From assembly GCF_038500265.1 (NCBI RefSeq), contig NZ_CP150637.1, positions 893,501 through 957,500 of the forward strand: DNA of 64,000 bases, read 5' to 3'. This DNA is from Ignatzschineria larvae DSM 13226. Its GTDB lineage: Bacteria; Pseudomonadota; Gammaproteobacteria; Cardiobacteriales; Wohlfahrtiimonadaceae. The notes under the pieces are model-generated. The model was not told where the DNA came from. It did no database searches and saw only the letters and a program-made list of their open reading frames with translations. Below, in pieces: positions 39,063 through 48,220 of the stretch. Position 1 is the stretch's first letter. Each line of letters starts with the position of its first letter. Made by a program: the position numbers and the translations under genes.

Positions 39063-39820
39063 TCGCTTGTTTAGATGTAAAAGATAAAATCGTTGTTAAA
39101 GGCACGAAATTTCGGGAGCACGAAATTATGGGAGATGCGCTTGCTTTAGCGAAACGTTATTCAGAAGCAGGCACAGATGAGTTAGTCATTTATGATATTA
39201 CCGCCTCTTCTAAAGGAGAGACTGTTGATCCTGAATGGATTCAATCTATTAAAGCGGTGATTGATGTACCGCTTTGTGTCGCCGGTGGTATTGCTTCGAT
39301 TGAATCGGCGGAGAAGCTTTTTGCAAGTGGTGCAGATAAAATTTCCCTCAATTCGCCGGCGCTTGCAAGTCCTGATTTAGTGGATCAATTAATTGCCCGT
39401 TTTGGCGCTGATAAAATTGTGGTAGGTATCGATTCTTACTTTGATGATGTGCGGAATGATTATTTCGTCTATACCTTAACTGGTGATGAAGCGACAACTC
39501 AAGAGACAAAATGGCGCACTTTAGATTGGGTCAAAGCCCTTAAGGAGAAAGGAGTTAAAGAGATTGTTGTGAATATGATGAACCAAGATGGAGTGCGTGA
39601 TGGTTATGATATTCCCCAATTACAGAAAATCCGAGCGATCTACGATGGTGCTTTAGTCGCTTCCGGGGGCGCTGGGGCATTACCACACTTTTTAGAAGCC
39701 TATCAAGAAGCCCAAGTAGATGGTACTTTGAGCGCCTCAGCTTTCCACAAAGGCATTGTCGATATTGCCGAGCTGAAAGAATATCTTGCCAAAGCAGGAT
39801 TAGAAGTAGCCGGTTATTAA
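39047..39820 (+). CDS. hisF: imidazole glycerol phosphate synthase cyclase subunit HisF (no HisH partner here)
   Basis: 257 residues, (beta/alpha)8 cyclase. Catalytic Asp residues are in ACLDVKD (strand 1) and VVGIDSYF (strand 5); [13 protein letters not shown] and [14 protein letters not shown] match E. coli HisF. The N-terminus reads [10 protein letters not shown] where HisF normally reads MLAKRIIACLD or MLAKRIIPCLD: the conserved Arg5 of the ammonia-channel gate is missing by a one-residue deletion. The other gate residues (Glu in DELVIYD, Lys in GADKISLN, Glu in VKEIVVNM) remain. hisH is not adjacent, and no class I glutaminase exists anywhere in the window. GGAGG precedes ATG 39047. Confidence 0.94.
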   Translation: MRAKIIACLDVKDKIVVKGTKFREHEIMGDALALAKRYSEAGTDELVIYDITASSKGETVDPEWIQSIKAVIDVPLCVAGGIASIESAEKLFASGADKISLNSPALASPDLVDQLIARFGADKIVVGIDSYFDDVRNDYFVYTLTGDEATTQETKWRTLDWVKALKEKGVKEIVVNMMNQDGVRDGYDIPQLQKIRAIYDGALVASGGAGALPHFLEAYQEAQVDGTLSASAFHKGIVDIAELKEYLAKAGLEVAGY

Positions 39821-39840
39821 TCGATCAATGAATTTTCCTA

Positions 39841-39902
39841 CTGCGGGTGCGTGATCTGTCTGGATTAGCAACCATTCTATCCCGCTGTGGATGAGCTGTA
39901 AG
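39841..39902 (-). repeat. degenerate solo copy of the lysS-flanking repeat
   Basis: CTACTGCGGGTGCGTGATCT through CTGGATTAGCAACC to TCCCGCTGTGGATGAGCTG aligns with the conserved 60-bp end of the repeat family. It lies between hisF and hisIE. Confidence 0.55.
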
Positions 39903-39950
39903 AAGAATTTAATAACGAAATAATGATGAGAGATAAAGAGGAAGCATAAA

Positions 39951-40619
39951 ATGGGCGTGCAATTGAAAAGTAATAATGGATATCAACCTGTAGCTGATCC
40001 TACCACAATGATTGAAGCAATGAAGATCGACTGGGATAAAGTGGATCACTTATTGCCGGTGATTATTCAGGATTATCAGAGTGCTGAAGTATTGATGCTC
40101 GGCTATATGAATGAAGAAGCTTTGGCGCAAACATTCAAAAGTGGCAAAGTGACTTTTTTCTCTAGAACCAAATCTCGTCTTTGGACAAAAGGGGAGAGCT
40201 CGGGGAATTTCTTAATGTTGGTGGATTATGCGATGGATTGTGATCAGGATACTTTATTACTGTTGGTCAATCCTGTGGGTGAAACTTGCCATTTAGGAAC
40301 GGTCAGCTGTTTTGAATCGGTTTCACAACAAGCGCTTTGGCCCTTTTTCGCCCGTTTAGAGCAGTTGATTGAAGCTCGTAAACAAGATGATCCGGAAAGC
40401 TCTTATACCGCTTCTCTCTACGCTTCTGGTACTAAACGCATTGCGCAAAAAGTTGGGGAAGAGGGTGTTGAAGTGGCATTAGCCGGCACAGTTAATGATC
40501 GAGAAGAATTGACAAATGAGATGGCAGATCTCCTCTATCACGCAACAGTGCTCCTTCGCGATCAATCTCTTAGTTGGGCTGATGTGTTACAGGTTTTACA
40601 AGCGCGTCATCAGCAGTAA
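39951..40619 (+). CDS. hisI: bifunctional phosphoribosyl-AMP cyclohydrolase/phosphoribosyl-ATP pyrophosphatase
   Basis: 222 residues, HisIE fusion for steps 2 and 3. HisI domain (~25-130): [28 protein letters not shown], zinc-binding [10 protein letters not shown] and [12 protein letters not shown]. HisE domain (~130-222): [20 protein letters not shown] and EEGVEVALA. It is 130 bp after hisF, with the degenerate repeat between, and ends the operon before the terminator at 40662. Confidence 0.95.
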   Translation: MGVQLKSNNGYQPVADPTTMIEAMKIDWDKVDHLLPVIIQDYQSAEVLMLGYMNEEALAQTFKSGKVTFFSRTKSRLWTKGESSGNFLMLVDYAMDCDQDTLLLLVNPVGETCHLGTVSCFESVSQQALWPFFARLEQLIEARKQDDPESSYTASLYASGTKRIAQKVGEEGVEVALAGTVNDREELTNEMADLLYHATVLLRDQSLSWADVLQVLQARHQQ

Positions 40620-40661
40620 TTGACAGCTATCCTCTGATTATTGCTTCATTATTTCAGATCA

Positions 40662-40686
40662 AAAGCACTCATTACGAGTGCTTTTT
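40662..40686 (+). terminator. intrinsic terminator of the his operon
   Basis: AAAGCACTC (40662-40670), ATTAC loop, GAGTGCTTT (40676-40684) followed by further T. Confidence 0.9.
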
Positions 40687-40751
40687 GTGTAATTAGCATT
40701 TAACGCTTTTGACCGTTGAAAGCGATAATCTGCCAGAGAGTGATCGTAAGC

Positions 40752-40790
40752 GTGGCTCAAAATAAGCATTATTGAAATGCCGGTGCATCT
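40752..40790 (-). mobile_element. MITE-like element fragment (copy F)
   Basis: GGCTCAAAATAAGCATTATT followed by GAAATGCCGGTGCATC resembles the right third of the MITE, without the terminus. A decayed remnant. Confidence 0.45.
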
Positions 40791-40908
40791 CTTTTTAAAA
40801 TTCCATACTCACTGCTTCAAACTCTTTTTTTAACTAGATCTACTCTATTTGTATTCATTTGCAAATAATCCTTTATGATAGCCTCATTGAATAATCGTGA
40901 TTGAAGAT

Positions 40909-41083
40909 TATAGTCAGATCGGTTCAAAATAAGTTGTTTCAAATGCCGGCGCATCAGCTGATCGAGGTAAGAAAACTGTTCTATCCGGCATCTTGCAACT
41001 GTTGGTGAGTCAGGTTTTATCTTCTGTTAAAGCCTCACAACAATAGCTGTTAAAACCATTTTTCTTCAACCCAATGAACTATA
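40909..41083 (-). mobile_element. MITE-like element, long form (copy G)
   Basis: 175 bp, TATAGTCAGATCGGTTCAAA to CAACCCAATGAACTATA; a somewhat diverged long-form copy 48 bp upstream of the membrane protein gene at 41132. Confidence 0.7.
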
Positions 41084-41131
41084 ACACCCTAAGAAACAGA
41101 TTCTAAGGATCACAATCTAAGAAGAGAAGCG

Positions 41132-41566
41132 ATGAGACAAGCGGTAGGATATCTTATTTTATTAGCCATTATATTTGGGCTATGGAGTGTAGCTTTCATA
41201 TTGGGGCAGAAAGGAGAGATAGGGGGCTTTGGGGTTGCCTTTGGAATGGGTGCGGTTTTTGCGCTTCTTCTCATTGCTCTGATTGTTTATCAGGTTTTAC
41301 AGCATCGTAAAAAGCGTTTGATATTACGGGATTTTGTCTTAATTGAGAGCCGATTAGATCGGGTCGAGAGTAATGATGGTCGCTATTTTGTGGTGCATAC
41401 TGTTTGGACCGATCCTGAAACAGATGTGAAATACTATTTTAAAAGCGATTATGTGGAATATGATCCTACGGAATTTCTGCTTAAAAGGGCGATCCCGGTG
41501 AAAATTAGCCGGCGCAATTATAAACTCTATCTTGTTGATCTCTCATTTTTACCCAAGTTGGCATAG
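41132..41566 (+). CDS. two-helix membrane protein, DUF3592-like (paralogue 1)
   Basis: 144 residues. Two membrane helices (~residues 4-24 and 35-57) are followed by a basic turn (QHRKKR) and a ~85-residue C-terminal domain (FVLIESRLDRVESNDGRYF ... VWTDPETDVKYYFKSDYVEYDP ... PVKISRRNYKLYLVDLSFLP). The gene at 42517 encodes a protein of the same layout with matching segments (W-x-DP, Y-x-FKS, FDP, I-x-V-x-I, Y-x-VDL-x-x-P). The pattern resembles DUF3592-type proteins; function unknown. Confidence 0.6.
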   Translation: MRQAVGYLILLAIIFGLWSVAFILGQKGEIGGFGVAFGMGAVFALLLIALIVYQVLQHRKKRLILRDFVLIESRLDRVESNDGRYFVVHTVWTDPETDVKYYFKSDYVEYDPTEFLLKRAIPVKISRRNYKLYLVDLSFLPKLA

Positions 41567-41701
41567 AGATAAGGAATGGTTTTTAGGTGATAAGTAAGAT
41601 TGAAAACAGACTTTTCAATATTCATATACTATACTACTGGTATCTAAGTAAAAGATGAATGATTGTAAAAATGCCATTTAGAATTAACGGAGGAAATGAC
41701 G

Positions 41702-41914
41702 ATGCTATATGAACGAAAAGGCTTTATGCAAGCTGTTGCGAGTATATTTATCCAAAAATCTAATACTTATGATTATCAAAAAATTGCGCAAAAAGGATTT
41801 AAAGAAGCCTCTTTTGAAGATATGAAGACAGTTTCTTCTGATTTTAAGCGGGCTATACAAAATTTTATAGCAGAAAATGATATTGATGTAGAGATGAATA
41901 AATATCAAAAATAA
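41702..41914 (+). CDS. small protein of unknown function (70 aa)
   Basis: ATG 41702 lies eight bases after GGAGG (an earlier ATG at 41696 is too close to it). The product is charged, mostly helical by composition (KSNTYDYQKIAQKGFKEASF, FKRAIQNFIAENDIDVEMN), without signal or membrane segment. It resembles no family I know. It precedes the DUF2335 gene by 24 bp, suggesting one transcript. Confidence 0.5.
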   Translation: MLYERKGFMQAVASIFIQKSNTYDYQKIAQKGFKEASFEDMKTVSSDFKRAIQNFIAENDIDVEMNKYQK

Positions 41915-41938
41915 CAATATTACTGTGTGATAGTTATT

Positions 41939-42439
41939 ATGAAATCAGATAATAAAAAATATTCTCAATCAAGTGAAAATAGTGAAATTTCAGAATCCTT
42001 GATGCAAGAGCTTAAAAAGCAGGGTGCTTTAGATGATGAAATGCTCAAAGTGCTTAATGAAAATCCCGATGCTATTAGAGCTATTCAAGTTGCCATTCAA
42101 CATCGACAAGAGAATTATGATAGCCCTTTTCCTCATCCAGACCATTTAGAACGATTCAATAAATTATATCCCAATGCAGCTGAGACGGTTTTTAAGGAGT
42201 TTGAAAAACAAGGAGCTCATAGAAGAGAGATGGAATCGATTATTGTTGATCGAGGGACAAAATTTGATTCAAATGCGCAAAAATATGGTTTTTATACATC
42301 AATCATATTAGTGGGTGCAGCATTATTTGGAATGTATATGGGATGGGATGTACTTTCATACGGAATATTGGGATTTGGTGTTGCTCCGATTGTGAGTAGT
42401 TATTTTGGTAAGATTTCTAAAAGAAAAAGATCGGAATAG
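41939..42439 (+). CDS. DUF2335-like predicted membrane protein
   Basis: 166 residues from ATG 41939. A hydrophilic N-terminal part carries the DUF2335-like segment FPHPDHLERFNKLYPNAAET and KEFEKQGAHRREMES, followed by two C-terminal membrane helices (FYTSIILVGAALFGMYMGW and LSYGILGFGVAPIVSSYF) and a basic tail KRKRSE. DUF2335 proteins are common in accessory regions and mobile elements; their function is unknown. Confidence 0.65.
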   Translation: MKSDNKKYSQSSENSEISESLMQELKKQGALDDEMLKVLNENPDAIRAIQVAIQHRQENYDSPFPHPDHLERFNKLYPNAAETVFKEFEKQGAHRREMESIIVDRGTKFDSNAQKYGFYTSIILVGAALFGMYMGWDVLSYGILGFGVAPIVSSYFGKISKRKRSE

Positions 42440-42516
42440 CATTCTTCTCCAATTTAAAATGCTCCTAATAGGTATATCAATATACTATTTAAATATCTAC
42501 AAAATAGAGTTCTCAA

Positions 42517-42987
42517 ATGCCGAAACAAGCGTGGTTTACCTTAATTTTCTTTGCAGTGATATTCGCAATTTTTGGATTGCCACTCACGATTTTTGGCATT
42601 CGAGATCAGGCGCTTTATCTGACTTTAATAGGCTTAAGTATACTCGTGATACCGGTTTTAATGATCGGGATTCCTCTACGTCAATATGCGATTAAAAAGC
42701 GGGTAAAAGCGAGAGGGACGCTTATCAAAGCGCGATTTTTAAAGGTGAGAATGGCGGAGTATTCGATCAATAATTATCGGCCTTATATTATCTTGAGCCA
42801 ATGGTATGATCCGGTTGCCAATCTTGTATATCGCTTTAAAAGTGAAGCCGTTCCTTTCGATCCAAGCCCTTATATTCCCAAGGGGGATTCTATTCCTGTA
42901 TGGATTGATCCTCAAAATCCGAAACATTATGCGGTCGATCTGACGCAGATTCCACGATTAGCTGGGCGTTTAAAACTCAAACAATGA
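42517..42987 (+). CDS. two-helix membrane protein, DUF3592-like (paralogue 2)
   Basis: 156 residues. Helices at ~6-26 and 34-54, basic stretch KKRVKARG, then a soluble domain (LIKARFLKVRMAEYSINNYR, LSQWYDPVANLVYRFKSEAV, PVWIDPQNPKHYAVDLTQIP). It parallels the protein at 41132-41566, so the two are diverged paralogues with two small genes between them. Function unknown. Confidence 0.6.
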   Translation: MPKQAWFTLIFFAVIFAIFGLPLTIFGIRDQALYLTLIGLSILVIPVLMIGIPLRQYAIKKRVKARGTLIKARFLKVRMAEYSINNYRPYIILSQWYDPVANLVYRFKSEAVPFDPSPYIPKGDSIPVWIDPQNPKHYAVDLTQIPRLAGRLKLKQ

Positions 42988-43243
42988 CAGGCTCATATCT
43001 CTCAACGAAATATACGAATATTATTTCAAATATTGTTTCAAATCTTGTTGGATATCAGGATAATGGCTGTTTATTGCAATTTACATCAAATTTGATCTCC
43101 CCTATAATCGCTAAAAATGATCACATTTACTTGTTATTATTTGTGGTAACTGGTAGGTCAATTTATTGTTTTACTGTTGTATTGATCATTCATTTCAATG
43201 AGTTGATTGCTATCTATCAATTTATTCAATAGAGGAAAAATTT

Positions 43244-44062
43244 ATGCATATTACTGCTGAGATTCAAGAAGCTGTTACATTTATTCAAAGCAAATGTGAT
43301 CAAAAACCCACAATCGGCATTATTTTAGGCTCAGGTTTAGGCCCTTTTGCTGATACATTAGAGAACGCTACACGAATCTCTTATAATGAGATTCCGCATT
43401 TTGCAAGATCAGAAGCGGTAGGGCACGCAAATGAATTAGTGATAGGGGAGATTGCCGGTAAAGTCGTTGTAGCGATGAAGGGGCGGTTTCACTATTATGA
43501 GGGTTATTCCTTAGATCAAGTGACATTTCCTGTGCGTGTGATGAAGATGCTCGGCATTGAAAAATTGATTATTACCAATGCTTGTGGTGCTGTAAATACT
43601 AACTTTAAGCCTGGTGATTTAATGCTCATTACCGATCATATTAATTTAACTGGTAATAATCCATTAATGGGGCCGAATAATGCTGAATTAGGTGTTCGCT
43701 TTTTAGATGTCAGCGAAGTGTACAGTAAAAAACTGCGGGGCGTTGTGGCCGGCGTTGCCGAGAAGATGGGTATTACATTACAAAATGGCGTTTACGCTTG
43801 GTGGTCCGGCCCGACTTATGAAACGCCGGCAGAAGTGCGGATGATTCGCACATTAGGGGCAGATGCGGTGGGGATGTCAACGGTGCCGGAGGCGATTATT
43901 GCTCGTCATTCAGGGATTGAGACAGTCGGTATCTCTTGTTTAACCAATATGGCGTGTGGCATTTTAGATCAACCGCTAGGTCACGAAGAAGTGATCGAAA
44001 CTGCGGAGCTGGTTAAAGAGACCTTCTTAAAACTCGTAACAGAATCGATTGCCCAATTCTAA
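43244..44062 (+). CDS. punA: purine-nucleoside phosphorylase (trimeric, PNP-II/XapA type)
   Basis: 272 residues; phosphorolysis of purine nucleosides. GIILGSGLGPFADTLE (phosphate loop), the Glu/Asn purine site and MKGRFHYYEGYSLDQVTFPV (His of the active site), TNACGAVN, and VGMSTVPEAIIARHSGI are canonical for the trimeric class. GAGGAAAAATTT precedes ATG 43244. nupG follows 21 bp downstream, forming a nucleoside uptake and cleavage operon. Confidence 0.93.
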   Translation: MHITAEIQEAVTFIQSKCDQKPTIGIILGSGLGPFADTLENATRISYNEIPHFARSEAVGHANELVIGEIAGKVVVAMKGRFHYYEGYSLDQVTFPVRVMKMLGIEKLIITNACGAVNTNFKPGDLMLITDHINLTGNNPLMGPNNAELGVRFLDVSEVYSKKLRGVVAGVAEKMGITLQNGVYAWWSGPTYETPAEVRMIRTLGADAVGMSTVPEAIIARHSGIETVGISCLTNMACGILDQPLGHEEVIETAELVKETFLKLVTESIAQF

Positions 44063-44083
44063 TCATCTAAAGGAATAGAGACA

Positions 44084-45337
44084 ATGAATGTAATGAGTAT
44101 TCAAAATCGCCTGCGGGTAATGCTCTTTTTGCAATATTTTATTTGGGGCTGTTGGCTGACTACTTTGGGAAGCTATCTTATCAATACGCTTGATATGAAT
44201 GGCGCACAAGTGGGAGATATCTTCAGTTCAAAAGGATTAGCTTCCCTCATTATGCCGGTTATTGTCGGAATTATTGCTGATAAATATCTCTCCTCAAAAT
44301 ATGTCTATATGCTCTGTCATTTAGTCAGTGCTGGCGCACTCTTTTATGCATCCATTGTGACCGATTTTAATCCACTCTATTGGATGATGTTTATCAGCTT
44401 ATTTGCTTATATGCCAACGTTGTCGCTCTCTAATGCGATCAGTTATTACTGTCTTTCACAGCATAATCTCGATGCGGCGGTGACATTCCCAAAACTTCGG
44501 ATCTTTGGGACAATCGGTTTTATTGTGGCAATGTGGATGATCAGCCTTTCAGGCTTTGAAGTGAGTCATTGGCAATTAATGATTGCCGGCATTGCTTCCG
44601 TAATCTTAGTTGTTTATTCATTGACCTTACCCTACATTCCTAAGGCAAAACAGAAAATGAATCGCTCTTTAAGTGCAATATTGGGCTTAGATGCATTTGT
44701 GCTCTTTAAAAAACCAATTATGGCGGTCTTTTTCCTTTTTGCGATGCTATTAGGGGCAGTGCTACAAATTACCAATATCTTCGGTAATCCATTCTTACGG
44801 GACTTTGCCCACTATCCTGAATTTGCCGATAGCTTTGTGGTGCAATATCCGTCGATCTTACTCTCAATTTCTCAGATTGCTGAAGTGGTCTTTATCTTGG
44901 CGATTCCTTTTGCACTGAAACGCTTTGGGATTAAAAATGTAATGCTGATCAGTATGTTCGCTTGGGTATTACGCTTTGGACTCTTTGCTTATGGTGATCC
45001 GTCTCCGATTGGCTTCTGGTTCCTACTTCTTTCGATGATTGTCTATGGTTGTGCCTTTGATTTCTTCAATATCTCAGGTTCAATCTTTATTGAAAAAGAG
45101 GTGAATGCCGATATTCGAGCAAGTGCGCAAGGGCTCTTTATGATGATGGTTAATGGGGTTGGCTCATATTTAGGCTCAAAACTGAGTGGCTATGTGGTCG
45201 ATTACTATACGATCGATGGGCTACGGGATTGGCATTCAATCTGGCTCGTCTTCGCCGGCTATGCGTTGATTCTCGCAATTGTATTCTATTTTACCTTTAA
45301 TTATAAGCAAGATAGAAGCGCAGAGGCGACCGCATAG
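44084..45337 (+). CDS. nupG: nucleoside permease (NupG/NHS family)
   Basis: 417 residues, 12 membrane helices. It follows E. coli NupG closely by eye: FLQYFIWGCWLTTLGSYL at the start, LMIAGIAS, LLGAVLQITNIFGNPFL, and SMIVYGCAFDFFNISGS with EKEVNADIRASAQGL near the end. Proton-driven nucleoside import, supplying the neighbouring phosphorylase and the deoB/deoC products. Confidence 0.95.
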   Translation: MNVMSIQNRLRVMLFLQYFIWGCWLTTLGSYLINTLDMNGAQVGDIFSSKGLASLIMPVIVGIIADKYLSSKYVYMLCHLVSAGALFYASIVTDFNPLYWMMFISLFAYMPTLSLSNAISYYCLSQHNLDAAVTFPKLRIFGTIGFIVAMWMISLSGFEVSHWQLMIAGIASVILVVYSLTLPYIPKAKQKMNRSLSAILGLDAFVLFKKPIMAVFFLFAMLLGAVLQITNIFGNPFLRDFAHYPEFADSFVVQYPSILLSISQIAEVVFILAIPFALKRFGIKNVMLISMFAWVLRFGLFAYGDPSPIGFWFLLLSMIVYGCAFDFFNISGSIFIEKEVNADIRASAQGLFMMMVNGVGSYLGSKLSGYVVDYYTIDGLRDWHSIWLVFAGYALILAIVFYFTFNYKQDRSAEATA

Positions 45338-45375
45338 AGTAATCGCAATGTCGCTTAATCATCAGTTGCGCTATG

Positions 45376-45408
45376 AACCGTCATCTTGTAGAGGATGGCG
45401 GTTATTTT
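45376..45408 (+). terminator. terminator of punA-nupG
   Basis: AACCGTCATC (45376-45385) pairs with GATGGCGGTT (45394-45403) with one T-G pair, followed by ATTTTA. MITE copy H begins at its edge. Confidence 0.7.
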
Positions 45409-45581
45409 ATAGTCAGATCGGTTCAAAATAAATTGATTCAAATGCCGGCGCATCGACTGTGAAAAACAAGGAAGCTGTTCTATCCGGCATCTTGCAAGTG
45501 TTGTTTAGTGCGGTTTTATGTTCTTTTAAAATCCCGCAGTAGCGGTTTAAAAACCATTTTTCTTAAACCAAATTTACTATA
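45408..45581 (-). mobile_element. MITE-like element, long form (copy H)
   Basis: 174 bp, TATAGTCAGATCGGTTCAAA to CTTAAACCAAATTTACTATA. The insertion site touches the T-tract of the nupG terminator. The following 180 bp up to the exporter gene are AT-rich without clear features. Confidence 0.75.
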
Positions 45582-45764
45582 TATGACTGAAGAGCGAAGT
45601 CACTGCATAGATCGATATAGATCAAAGTTGGTTATTATATCGCTCTCTTTTAGGGAATATATTTATCATTATTTTTAATTATTCGATATCATTAACGGCT
45701 TATCATTTTCAATGAAAGTTCTAAAATGACCATTAATGAATAATCAAAAAGGATTTTATCAAAA

Positions 45765-46739
45765 ATGAAAGACAAGTTTATAGGTGGCTTACTCGTCTTT
45801 ATTGGCGCAGCGAGCTTTGGGATTCTCTCTTCCATTGTAAAGACAGCTTATGATGCCGGTTATACCTTAGGGCAGATTACATCGGTACAGAGTTTTTTGG
45901 GGATGGCGATTTTATGGATTCTCTATCTCATTACCAAAGTTATTATGAGCACTGTTCATCATAACGCGTATCACAATGATAAAGGGGCACATAATAAGGC
46001 AGAGCGTTCAAAACGTGATCATTATCTAACAGTCATTGCTTCAGGGATCTTCCCGGGATTGGTGGGGATTCTCTACTATCAGAGCGTGCAATTAATTCCG
46101 GCCTCCATTGCGATTATTTTATTAATGCAATATCTCTGGATCAGTGTATTGATTGACTTTATTTTCTTTAAACATCGCCCGAGCTTGATTCAAGTTGTGG
46201 CGGTGATTCTCATTATTGCCGGTAGTATTGTGGCAGCAGGTGTACTGAATGAATCGATCTCGTTTAATCTTAAAGGTTATCTCTACGGGCTAGCGGCCGC
46301 GTTCTCTTATTGCTTCTTTATTATTACGAGCAATCGGGTAGGGTTATCACTTCCTACTTTAGAGAAGAGTGCGTTGATGATTACCGGTGCCTTTATTGTT
46401 ACGGCATTGATTTTCTTGCCGAGTTTCATTCAATATTTTGATCTACAGAACCCTAGTTTTACGAAGTACTTTAATGTTCTACAAGAGCCACTTTATCGCT
46501 ATGGCTTGATTCTTGCGCTATTGGGGACAGTGATTCCACCTTTTCTCTTTGCAGTGGGCATTCCGAAAGTGGGAATCTCTATTAGTGCTATTTTATCAGC
46601 GGTAGAATTACCGGTGGCAATGCTCTCATCTTATTTCTACCTTGAAGAACAGATTAGCTTCCTACAATGGATGGGCGTTCTGGTGATTCTCTTTGCCATT
46701 GTGTTAGCAAATTTAAGATGGCGGAAAAAGGCGATCTAG
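45765..46739 (+). CDS. EamA/DMT-family exporter
   Basis: 324 residues with ten predicted helices in two EamA repeats (first from GGLLVFIGAASFGILSSIVK, second from LKGYLYGLAAAFSYCFFII). A ~20-residue His/Lys/Asn-rich hydrophilic loop (~residues 65-87) follows helix 2. Such transporters export metabolites or amino acids; the substrate cannot be told here. An AAAGGA motif precedes the ATG. Shares a bidirectional terminator with deoB. Confidence 0.85.
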   Translation: MKDKFIGGLLVFIGAASFGILSSIVKTAYDAGYTLGQITSVQSFLGMAILWILYLITKVIMSTVHHNAYHNDKGAHNKAERSKRDHYLTVIASGIFPGLVGILYYQSVQLIPASIAIILLMQYLWISVLIDFIFFKHRPSLIQVVAVILIIAGSIVAAGVLNESISFNLKGYLYGLAAAFSYCFFIITSNRVGLSLPTLEKSALMITGAFIVTALIFLPSFIQYFDLQNPSFTKYFNVLQEPLYRYGLILALLGTVIPPFLFAVGIPKVGISISAILSAVELPVAMLSSYFYLEEQISFLQWMGVLVILFAIVLANLRWRKKAI

Positions 46740-46845
46740 TCAGTTTTGATTGATGTGCAAAGGCGATCAGATTACGATCAGCAACGTATCAAAACAAAAA
46801 TTGAAACAAAAGATTGAAGACAAAATTTGAAAAATAAAATAGCAG

Positions 46846-46875
46846 AAACCCGATAGATGAAGGTCTATCGGGTTT
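46846..46875. terminator. bidirectional terminator between exporter gene and deoB
   Basis: AAACCCGATAGA (46846-46857) and TCTATCGGGTTT (46864-46875): perfect 12-bp stem with a 6-nt loop. Confidence 0.85.
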
Positions 46876-46961
46876 ATTGTGAAGTCTTTATAGAAAGCCT
46901 CTATAGAAGTCTCATAACGCGATCGAATGATTAATCGGTGAATGCGTGATTATAGCCGTGA

Positions 46962-48188
46962 TTATAGCATCGGTTCGCCATATTCACCGGGCGTGAGTGA
47001 GAAGTAGCGTGCAATCGTTTGACCAATATCGGCAAAGGTTTTGCGATGGCCTAGAGAGCCGGGTTTCACTGTTGGTCCATAGAGCAATACCGGGATATGT
47101 TCCCGAGTATGATCAGTGCCCTCCCACGTTGGATCACAACCGTGATCCGCTGTAATAATAAGGATATCATCACCTGTGACGAGTTCCATTAATTCAGGTA
47201 GACGGCGATCAAACAGTTCAAGTGCTTCGCCATAACCCACCACATCCCGGCGATGCCCATAGGCAGAATCGAAATCGACAAAGTTGGTGAAGACAATCGT
47301 CTGATCGCCGGCCTTTTTCATCTCGGCAATGGTGGCATCAAATAATTCATTAATGCCGGTCGCTTTCACTTTTTGAGTGATGCCTACGTGGGCATAGATA
47401 TCGGCAATTTTACCGATCGACACCACTTCCCCTTGTTTCTCTTCCACGAGCTTCTGTAATACGGTGGGTGCGGGGGGTTCCACTGCAAGATCGTGGCGAT
47501 TACCGGTACGGGTAAAGTTACTTGCATCTGTTCCGATAAAAGGGCGGGCAATGACTCGACCGATATTGTAATCCCCTTTGTTGAGCTCATCTCGAGCGAT
47601 TTCACAGAGCTCATAGAGGCGATCTAAACCAAAAGTCTCTTCGTGGCAAGCAATCTGGAAAACAGAATCAGCAGAAGTATAAAAAATCGGTTTGCCTGTT
47701 TTCATATGCTCTTCGCCGAGTTCTTCTAGAATCGCAGTTCCTGAAGCGTGGTAATTGCCGAGGTATCCCGGAAGATTCGCGCGTTCTACTAATTTATCTA
47801 ATAGTGCTTGCGGAAAGGTATTCTCAAGATCACTAAAATAGCCCCAATCAAATAGCACCGGCACACCGGCAATTTCCCAATGACCTGACGGGGTATCTTT
47901 ACCGGATGAGAGCTCACTTGCGTAAGCATAAGCACCAATAATCGGCGTATTGGGATCTAAACCCGCCGGAAATTCACCACAAGATTCTTCCGCGGCTTTA
48001 CCTAATCCAAGGCTAGATAAATTCGGAATATTTAAGGGGCCTTTGCGTGTTTCATTATCTGCTTTCCCCTCGGCGAATGCTTTAGCGATATGACCTAAAG
48101 TATTCGCGCCTTCATCCCCAAATTTGTGCGCATCGTGCGCGGCACCAATCCCAAGGGAATCAAGTACCATAATATAAATTCGTTTCAC
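46962..48188 (-). CDS. deoB: phosphopentomutase
   Basis: 408 residues, alkaline-phosphatase-like fold; interconverts (deoxy)ribose 1- and 5-phosphates. The metal-binding N-terminal [13 protein letters not shown], the phosphorylated-Thr region [14 protein letters not shown], the [13 protein letters not shown] loop and the C-terminal [20 protein letters not shown] are present. The start is GTG 48188 with AGGAG eight bases upstream. Operon with deoC, which ends 33 bp upstream. Confidence 0.95.
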   Translation of the reverse strand: MKRIYIMVLDSLGIGAAHDAHKFGDEGANTLGHIAKAFAEGKADNETRKGPLNIPNLSSLGLGKAAEESCGEFPAGLDPNTPIIGAYAYASELSSGKDTPSGHWEIAGVPVLFDWGYFSDLENTFPQALLDKLVERANLPGYLGNYHASGTAILEELGEEHMKTGKPIFYTSADSVFQIACHEETFGLDRLYELCEIARDELNKGDYNIGRVIARPFIGTDASNFTRTGNRHDLAVEPPAPTVLQKLVEEKQGEVVSIGKIADIYAHVGITQKVKATGINELFDATIAEMKKAGDQTIVFTNFVDFDSAYGHRRDVVGYGEALELFDRRLPELMELVTGDDILIITADHGCDPTWEGTDHTREHIPVLLYGPTVKPGSLGHRKTFADIGQTIARYFSLTPGEYGEPML

Positions 48189-48220
48189 TATTAAAACTCC
48201 TATAAAATCGGCTGATGCGA

